The position numbers were made by a program, and so were the translations under genes. Under the pieces are notes generated by a model. It did not search any database and was not told where the DNA came from. It saw nothing but the letters and a program-made list of their open reading frames with translations. DNA of 10,157 nucleotides from Sedimenticola sp. (lineage in GTDB: Bacteria; Pseudomonadota; Gammaproteobacteria; Chromatiales; Chromatiaceae), in the NCBI GenBank assembly GCA_026197195.1, contig JAPHUG010000411.1, positions 1-10,157 of the forward strand, in the 5' to 3' direction. Below are positions 6,274 through 10,157 of the stretch, one piece after another (position 1 is the first letter of the stretch; every line of letters begins with the position of its first letter).

Positions 6274-7152
6274 CTAAAACTCCTCTTGCTGGCGACGCTT
6301 TTCCATCATCTCATGCACCATGGGGTTCAACAACATCTCCATGGCAAACTCCATCTTGCCCCCTGGAACCACCAGGCAGTTTCGACGTGACATGAAAGCG
6401 CCATCAATTCGCTCAAGCAGATAGGTGAAATCGTGATCTTTGGGTTCTTTAAAACTGATTACGACCATGCTTTCGTCATTTTGGGGTACATCCCGGGCAT
6501 CAAACGGATTGGAGGTATCGACAAGTGGAATACGCTGAAAGTTAATATCCGTGTTGGTAAATTGGGGCGTAATGTAGTGCACATAATCATGCAAGCGATG
6601 CTGGATCGCATTGCGAACCGCTTCCAGTGTATAACCCCGGTTTTTAATATCGGTATGGATCTTTTGAATCCATTCCAGGTTCACAATGGGCGTAACCCCC
6701 AAAACCAGATCGGCGTAGCGTGCCACATCTATTTCATTACTGGCAAAGGCACCATGAAGCCCCTGATAGACCAGCAGATCAACACCCTCAGGAATCGATT
6801 CCCAGTCTGTAAAGGAACCAACAGCCTTTCCAAACGCCTGGGCTTGATCTTCAGTATGAAGATAGTGTCGGTAGAGGCCGGTACCGTCTGTTGAAAAATC
6901 CCTGAACAATTTTTCCAGAAGATCCAACTGATTACCTTCTGGACTGAAGTGACTGAGATAGCGACCATCAGCACAGGCCTGTTCAACCATCTGTGCCATC
7001 TCATCCCGTTCATAGCGATGGAAGGCACTACCGGAGACAATAAGGTGCTTGATCTTCTCTCGCCAGGCGATATGACTGAAGACATCACTGACTTTATTGG
7101 AGCCGGAGCCAGAAGACCCAGTAATGACAATTATCGGATATTTAGTAGACAT
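6274..7152 (-). CDS. Phosphoribulokinase-family protein with lost catalytic residues (probable pseudoenzyme)
   Basis: This intact 292-residue protein aligns over its whole length with class I bacterial phosphoribulokinases (Calvin cycle, ribulose-5-phosphate to ribulose-1,5-bisphosphate). Typical stretches are VNLEWIQKIH (157-166), TDINFQRIPLVDTSNPF (201-217), DESMVVI and LVVPGGKMEFAME. Key residues differ (Rhodobacter sphaeroides numbering, from memory). The P-loop is GSSGSGSNKV instead of GSSGAGTSTV, so Ser19 is Asn. The catalytic Asp42 is Ser (SGSAFHR). The Walker-B-like Glu131 is Gln (VYQGLHG). Arg168 is Thr (KIHTD). His45, Arg49, Lys165, Asp169 and Arg173, linked to substrate binding or catalysis, are kept. 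A non-catalytic or altered role is inferred. The frame also allows an ATG at 7200 (16 residues more), but Met 7152 matches family N-termini (MSxKxPII); neither has a clear ribosome binding site. It lies 126 bases after pepD on the same strand. Confidence 0.88.
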   Translation of the reverse strand: MSTKYPIIVITGSSGSGSNKVSDVFSHIAWREKIKHLIVSGSAFHRYERDEMAQMVEQACADGRYLSHFSPEGNQLDLLEKLFRDFSTDGTGLYRHYLHTEDQAQAFGKAVGSFTDWESIPEGVDLLVYQGLHGAFASNEIDVARYADLVLGVTPIVNLEWIQKIHTDIKNRGYTLEAVRNAIQHRLHDYVHYITPQFTNTDINFQRIPLVDTSNPFDARDVPQNDESMVVISFKEPKDHDFTYLLERIDGAFMSRRNCLVVPGGKMEFAMEMLLNPMVHEMMEKRRQQEEF

Positions 7153-7250
7153 GGGCGAAACCGTAATACACTCACCCTGTTGTTGCAATGCGCCAAGCAT
7201 TCAATTTTTCTTATGCCACCAGAAACGACAACTTATGGATATCGCTCTGT

Positions 7251-7282
7251 TTTATAAATGCTTTTTATGAACGCCCTGTCAA
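7251..7282 (-). promoter_or_regulatory. Weak candidate promoter for the PRK-like gene
   Basis: On the minus strand a perfect TTGACA (7282-7277) overlaps the pepD stop codon, and TATAAA (7256-7251) follows. The 20-base spacer is longer than the usual 16-18, which makes this doubtful. A promoter here would let the PRK-like gene be expressed apart from pepD. Confidence 0.25.
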
Positions 7283-8733
7283 GTCAATCTCGCAAGGGTC
7301 GCTACCAATAGATCCCAGAATCGTTGTACAGAGGGAATATGCATGCACTCATCAGGTGAATGGGGGTACCGGATCGTGGGTCCAAAGGAGATCATATCCA
7401 GCGCTTCATACTTCCCGCCAATAATCCCGCACTCTAAACCGGCATGGATAGCCCCAATCTCGGCAGAAGTGTCAAAAATCTCCTGATAGGTATGCTGCAT
7501 GGTCTTTAATAGCGGTGATGCCAAATTCGGCTTCCAGCCCGGATACAGGCCATCAACCTGTGTGTCGGCACCTATTAATCGAAACAGGGCTTGATGTTCA
7601 GCGATTAGATTATCCCGGGCAGAGTCCACGGAACTTCTCACCAGACTTTTTACCTCTATCGCTCCCTTAGAGACGTTGACGATGGCCAGGTTGGTAGAGG
7701 TCTCTACCAGACCAGACATGGCATCACTCATTCTCACAACACCATGTGGAACAACCGCCAGGCAATCCAACAGCGACTGTTTTAGTTTGTCTGGCAGACA
7801 GTCCGCTACCGTATCATCAGGCAACATGACGATGGTTAAAGTCGGTTCAACTTGACTCAGTTCAAGCTGGATAAGATCAATCTGTTCATTGAGGTAGTTC
7901 TTGAAACGATTAACGTCAGATGCGGCTATGGCTATAGCAGCCTCAGTTTCCCGTGGAATGGCATTGCGCATATTCCCACCGGCCACCCGGCAGAGATCGA
8001 CATTAAACTGTTGCGCCGCATTGGCCAGGAGACGAAACAGGAGTTTATTGGCATTCCCGCGGCCACGATGTATATCAACCCCCGAATGGCCACCCTTTAA
8101 GCCACTCACCGAAAGGACGTAACCCATTCTGCCGGGTGCTAAACCTTCTGGCTGATAATCCAGGGTCGCTGTTACATTGGCACCCCCTGCACAGCCGATG
8201 CAGAGTACCCCCTCATCCTCTGAATCCATATTCAGCATGAAGCGACCCTGCAACAGATCGGACTTGATACCAAAAGCCCCGGTCATTCCGTCTTCCTCAT
8301 TGCTGGTGAAGAGTGCTTCCAGAGGGCCATGCTTGACCTGTTTCGATTCAAGGACAGCCAAGGCAGCCGCCACTCCAATCCCATTGTCAGCACCCAAGGT
8401 TGTTCCGCAGGCCTTAACCCAGTCCTGCTCGATACATACCTTGATTGGATCTTTTGTGAAGTCATGCAGGGTTTCAGCATTAGACTGGGGAACCATATCA
8501 AGATGCCCCTGCAAAATGACCCCGGAGGCATGCTCCATTCCAGGCGTAGCCGGTTTTCGAATCAGGATATTATCACTTTCATCACGAAGCGTTTCAAAGC
8601 CCAGTTTATTCCCCAGTTGCAACACATAGGACTGAACGGCAGACTCATGGTGAGAAGGGCGCGGTATCTGAGTAAGCTGGTAAAAATGCTGCCAGAGCAA
8701 GGGGGGTGTGAGTTTGGATAATGGATGATTCAT
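7279..8733 (-). CDS. pepD: Aminoacyl-histidine dipeptidase (beta-Ala-His dipeptidase, peptidase D)
   Basis: This is a cytosolic di-zinc metallopeptidase of family M20C that cleaves dipeptides such as Xaa-His; it serves peptide turnover. From the ATG at 8733 it has 484 residues, close to the 485 of E. coli PepD. Metal and catalytic residues appear in order: HLDMVP (His77, Asp79), LGADNGIG (Asp116, bridging), NEEDGMTGAFG (Glu146 general base, Glu147), NMDSEDEG (Asp170) and the C-terminal HSPDECMHI (His458). GLKGGHSG and the GNANKLL lid-domain motif are also present. The frame extends 13 residues to a TTG at 8772, but the N-terminus from Met 8733 (SKLTPPLLWQHF) matches the E. coli start, and the candidate promoter leaves a normal leader for it. 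No clear Shine-Dalgarno precedes 8733. Confidence 0.95.
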   Translation of the reverse strand: MNHPLSKLTPPLLWQHFYQLTQIPRPSHHESAVQSYVLQLGNKLGFETLRDESDNILIRKPATPGMEHASGVILQGHLDMVPQSNAETLHDFTKDPIKVCIEQDWVKACGTTLGADNGIGVAAALAVLESKQVKHGPLEALFTSNEEDGMTGAFGIKSDLLQGRFMLNMDSEDEGVLCIGCAGGANVTATLDYQPEGLAPGRMGYVLSVSGLKGGHSGVDIHRGRGNANKLLFRLLANAAQQFNVDLCRVAGGNMRNAIPRETEAAIAIAASDVNRFKNYLNEQIDLIQLELSQVEPTLTIVMLPDDTVADCLPDKLKQSLLDCLAVVPHGVVRMSDAMSGLVETSTNLAIVNVSKGAIEVKSLVRSSVDSARDNLIAEHQALFRLIGADTQVDGLYPGWKPNLASPLLKTMQHTYQEIFDTSAEIGAIHAGLECGIIGGKYEALDMISFGPTIRYPHSPDECMHIPSVQRFWDLLVATLARLT

Positions 8734-8783
8734 AGGGCTAAGATTAAAGAGAAATGAGGCCATTAACAACAAATAATCCTACC

Positions 8784-8811
8784 ATCCTAGCCATTACCGT
8801 ACGATGATCAA
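8784..8811 (-). promoter_or_regulatory. Candidate promoter for pepD
   Basis: On the minus strand TTGATC (8811-8806) and TAGGAT (8789-8784) are separated by 16 bases. The predicted transcription start is near 8777, giving about 44 bases of leader before the ATG at 8733. Confidence 0.35.
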
Positions 8812-8960
8812 AACAGAAAAATACACTATGACCACTAGAGTAGGTCAGCCACTGGAATGAGCGTATTTGGGATGAGATTAACTAAAAATAGTAGGTGCAG
8901 AAATCCATGGTGCCTTGGTAAGCGGTACCGATTAGGATTCAGGCCAAAGGGTTTCGCGTC

Positions 8961-8981
8961 TATTCTCTTTCAAAGTGAATA
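8961..8981. repeat. Near-perfect 21-bp dyad, operator-like
   Basis: TATTCTCTTT and AAAGTGAATA are inverted copies around a single central C, with one mismatch in ten. This size and symmetry are usual for the binding site of a dimeric regulator. It lies 170 bases before the DUF364 start codon and 228 bases before that of pepD, so which gene it would serve is unclear. Confidence 0.4.
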
Positions 8982-8991
8982 CCAAATAAAA

Positions 8992-9012
8992 AGGATTCAA
9001 CTATAGAATCCT
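8992..9012. repeat. 7-bp-arm inverted repeat
   Basis: AGGATTC (8992-8998) and GAATCCT (9006-9012) are perfect complements around a 7-base centre. The same AGGATTC heptamer also occurs at 8934-8940, and AATCCT at 8775-8780. Confidence 0.4.
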
Positions 9013-9015
9013 ACC

Positions 9016-9042
9016 AACACGTTCAATGCGCTATAACGTGTT
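9016..9042. repeat. 8-bp-arm inverted repeat near the DUF364 gene
   Basis: AACACGTT (9016-9023) and AACGTGTT (9035-9042) are perfect complements around 11 bases. A run of six T begins at 9051, too far after the stem for a classical intrinsic terminator. Confidence 0.45.
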
Positions 9043-9150
9043 ATATACGGTTTTTTCAGATAAGCTGTTTATTCGACATCACCTCTATTCAGGTTTAATC
9101 AACCAGTCAGTTCGCCAGCTATCACAGCCATTGATCATCAACCTATCAAA

Positions 9151-9993
9151 ATGAACACGTTAACAATGACCTACCTTACCGGCTATCAGACCCTTATTAC
9201 CCAACTGTCTCAGCGTTTGGATGTCCCTGGAATCAGGCAGATCCTGCTGCCTGAAATCAATCAGTCTGACGATATTAAGGATAACTTTGGCTTTGTCATA
9301 CTGGAGGATGGGAGTGCCGGACCCTTCTATACCTGTTTTGGAAACACACTGGAATGGCTGCATCACCACCACACAGCCTTTAGCGGTGAAGCGGCCACAT
9401 CGGTTGCTGCACGACTGGATGGGGTAGATATTCCCCTCAGCTCACTCGCTCTCGGTTCATTCAATGCACTAAGCCAAAACATTATGACTAAGGCAGGATT
9501 TGATCCTACAACGATTGAAAAACGATCTGATACCGATTTTACTGCCAAACATATCGGCATGGTCGGTTTCTTCAGACCGCTAATAGAGCGCTATCTTAAT
9601 CAAGGTAAACGGGTGACGGTAATTGAAAAGCAACCCGAGCGTGTTCCAGATGATTTGGACCTTGATCTGCATACCTCGCCCGAAGGCCTCGCTACTTGTG
9701 ATTATATCCTCTGCACAGCCTCCACCCTGATCAACAACACCCTTGAATCCATCATTCAAGGGGCCGGAGACCCCGCTAAAATCAATCTGATCGGCCCCAG
9801 TGCGAGTGGTCTTCCCGATCTGCTGTTTGATCTTGGCATTCACTCCACAGGTGGGTTTTTCGTGGATGATCTTGAGGCCCTGACACAAGCCGTTTCACAG
9901 GGAGAATCCTGGGGAAATGCAGGACGAAAATATCAGCTTACACAATCCACTTACCCGGGCCTTGATTCATTATTGGAGATGATTAACCAGTAA
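9151..9993 (+). CDS. DUF4213/DUF364 putative heavy-metal chelation domain protein
   Basis: This soluble 280-residue protein fits the DUF4213 plus DUF364 pair, which Pfam describes as a putative heavy-metal chelation family; no enzyme activity is established that I know of. The N-terminal part holds GFVILEDGSAGPFYTCF (47-63), the enolase-N-like DUF4213 segment, and a run of four His at 71-74 in EWLHHHHTAF. The C-terminal DUF364 part is Rossmann-like: IGMVGFFRPLIERYLNQG (135-152), a strand ending VIEKQPER, CDYILCTASTLINNT (183-197), and LIGPSASGLPDLLFDLGI (213-230) ahead of GGFFVDD. There is no signal peptide. Neither ATG 9151 nor the in-frame ATG 9166 has a Shine-Dalgarno; I kept the first. 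It stands alone, divergent from pepD, with no metal transporter in view. Metal or cofactor binding is inferred from the family only. Confidence 0.85.
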   Translation: MNTLTMTYLTGYQTLITQLSQRLDVPGIRQILLPEINQSDDIKDNFGFVILEDGSAGPFYTCFGNTLEWLHHHHTAFSGEAATSVAARLDGVDIPLSSLALGSFNALSQNIMTKAGFDPTTIEKRSDTDFTAKHIGMVGFFRPLIERYLNQGKRVTVIEKQPERVPDDLDLDLHTSPEGLATCDYILCTASTLINNTLESIIQGAGDPAKINLIGPSASGLPDLLFDLGIHSTGGFFVDDLEALTQAVSQGESWGNAGRKYQLTQSTYPGLDSLLEMINQ

Positions 9994-10010
9994 TCAGGAA
10001 AGTAATGACG

Positions 10011-10041
10011 GTTGTATTACAACACCCATCCCAATTATGCT
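10011..10041 (+). promoter_or_regulatory. Candidate promoter with overlapping palindromic operator for the last gene
   Basis: TTGTAT (10012-10017) and TATGCT (10036-10041), 18 bases apart, form a plausible sigma-70 promoter ahead of the gene starting at 10076. The -35 lies inside a perfect palindrome, GTTGTA-T-TACAAC (10011-10023). TGTA-T-TACA resembles operators of FadR-type GntR regulators. A repressor bound there would block the promoter. Confidence 0.4.
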
Positions 10042-10075
10042 AAGACAAACTAACACTAGGTGAGGTGCCCGCAGC

Positions 10076-10157
10076 ATGACCACAAGACAATCCGTTGGCT
10101 ACCACAGTATTGTTGCCGCACTAACGCCCGATTCGGATCTTCAGCCGGCCACCGTTC
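10076..10157 (+). CDS. N-terminal fragment of an unrecognised gene (cut by window edge)
   Basis: An ATG at 10076 opens a frame that reads to the right edge without a stop codon, 27 codons and one base. GGTGAGG lies 10 bases upstream and a candidate promoter further up. The residues (MTTRQSVGYHSIVAALTPDS and on) show no signal peptide or membrane segment and are too few for me to assign a family. I call it a gene because of the promoter, ribosome binding site and open frame together. Confidence 0.6.
   Translation, partial: MTTRQSVGYHSIVAALTPDSDLQPATV

Larger units (their letters stand above)
8734..9150. other. Intergenic region with several dyads between pepD and the DUF364 gene
   Basis: I see no convincing gene in this 417-bp AT-rich divergent gap. 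It holds a series of inverted repeats: TGACC/GGTCA (8828-8846), GGTGCC/GGTACC (8909-8914 and 8924-8929, one G-U), a 10-bp-arm dyad with one mismatch (8961-8970 and 8972-8981), AGGATTC/GAATCCT (8992-8998 and 9006-9012) and AACACGTT/AACGTGTT (9016-9023 and 9035-9042). The decamer AATCCTACCA occurs at 8775-8784 and again at 9007-9016. It must contain the promoters of both flanking genes. It might also hold a structured leader or small RNA, which is inference. Confidence 0.4.

Noticed and set aside
6433..6894. 153-codon plus-strand frame
   Set aside because: It is antisense to the PRK-like gene; no ribosome binding site and no family resemblance.
9131..9141. TTGAT-C-ATCAA just before the DUF364 gene as an FNR box
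   Set aside because: The half sites are perfect, but the spacing is 1 base instead of the 4 needed by FNR-type dimers.
1..10157. Mobile element, CRISPR array, tRNA/rRNA, toxin-antitoxin or defence system
   Set aside because: I saw no transposase or integrase motifs, regularly spaced repeats, cloverleaf sequences or defence-type domains; gene content is housekeeping.

Overview
This window carries ordinary protein-coding DNA of a Gram-negative, most likely gammaproteobacterial, chromosome. The evidence is an outer-membrane lipoprotein exporter (Lol), a ComEC/DUF2062/Lol neighbourhood like the one I recall from Pseudomonas and related gammaproteobacteria, a PepD of the E. coli type, and a phosphoribulokinase-family protein closest in sequence to those of autotrophic sulfur oxidisers and purple bacteria. 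A sulfur-oxidising Chromatiales-like host or symbiont fits, but I cannot name the species. I see no transposase, integrase, phage gene, CRISPR array, tRNA or rRNA.

Layout, left to right. (1) 1-813, minus: N-terminal 271 residues of the DNA-uptake channel ComEC, cut by the left edge. (2) 814-1031: divergent intergenic stretch with two abutting perfect palindromes. (3) 1032-1541, plus: DUF2062 membrane protein, convergent with (4) lolD (1549-2244) and a single LolC/LolE-type permease (2237-3484), both minus and overlapping by 8 bp. (5) 3593-3883, plus: small secreted BamE-like protein. (6) 3926-4969 and 5068-5961, plus: agmatine deiminase and N-carbamoylputrescine amidase, the two steps from agmatine to putrescine. 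(7) A minus-strand group of pepD (7279-8733), a phosphoribulokinase-like gene (6274-7152) and a small conserved gene (5993-6229, probably longer at its N-terminus). (8) 8734-9150: intergenic DNA rich in dyads. (9) 9151-9993, plus: DUF4213/DUF364 putative metal-chelation protein. (10) From 10076, plus: first 27 codons of an unrecognised gene.

The functional units are lipoprotein sorting (Lol), putrescine synthesis (AguA/AguB) and dipeptide turnover (PepD). The most interesting point is the phosphoribulokinase-like protein. It keeps the fold and the sugar-phosphate-binding residues, but it has replaced the catalytic Asp, the P-loop Ser/Thr, the Walker-B-like Glu and one active-site Arg, so it looks like an intact pseudoenzyme. 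The small gene behind it has its only good ribosome binding site next to an ATC codon, with no standard start codon in the frame before an internal ATG.
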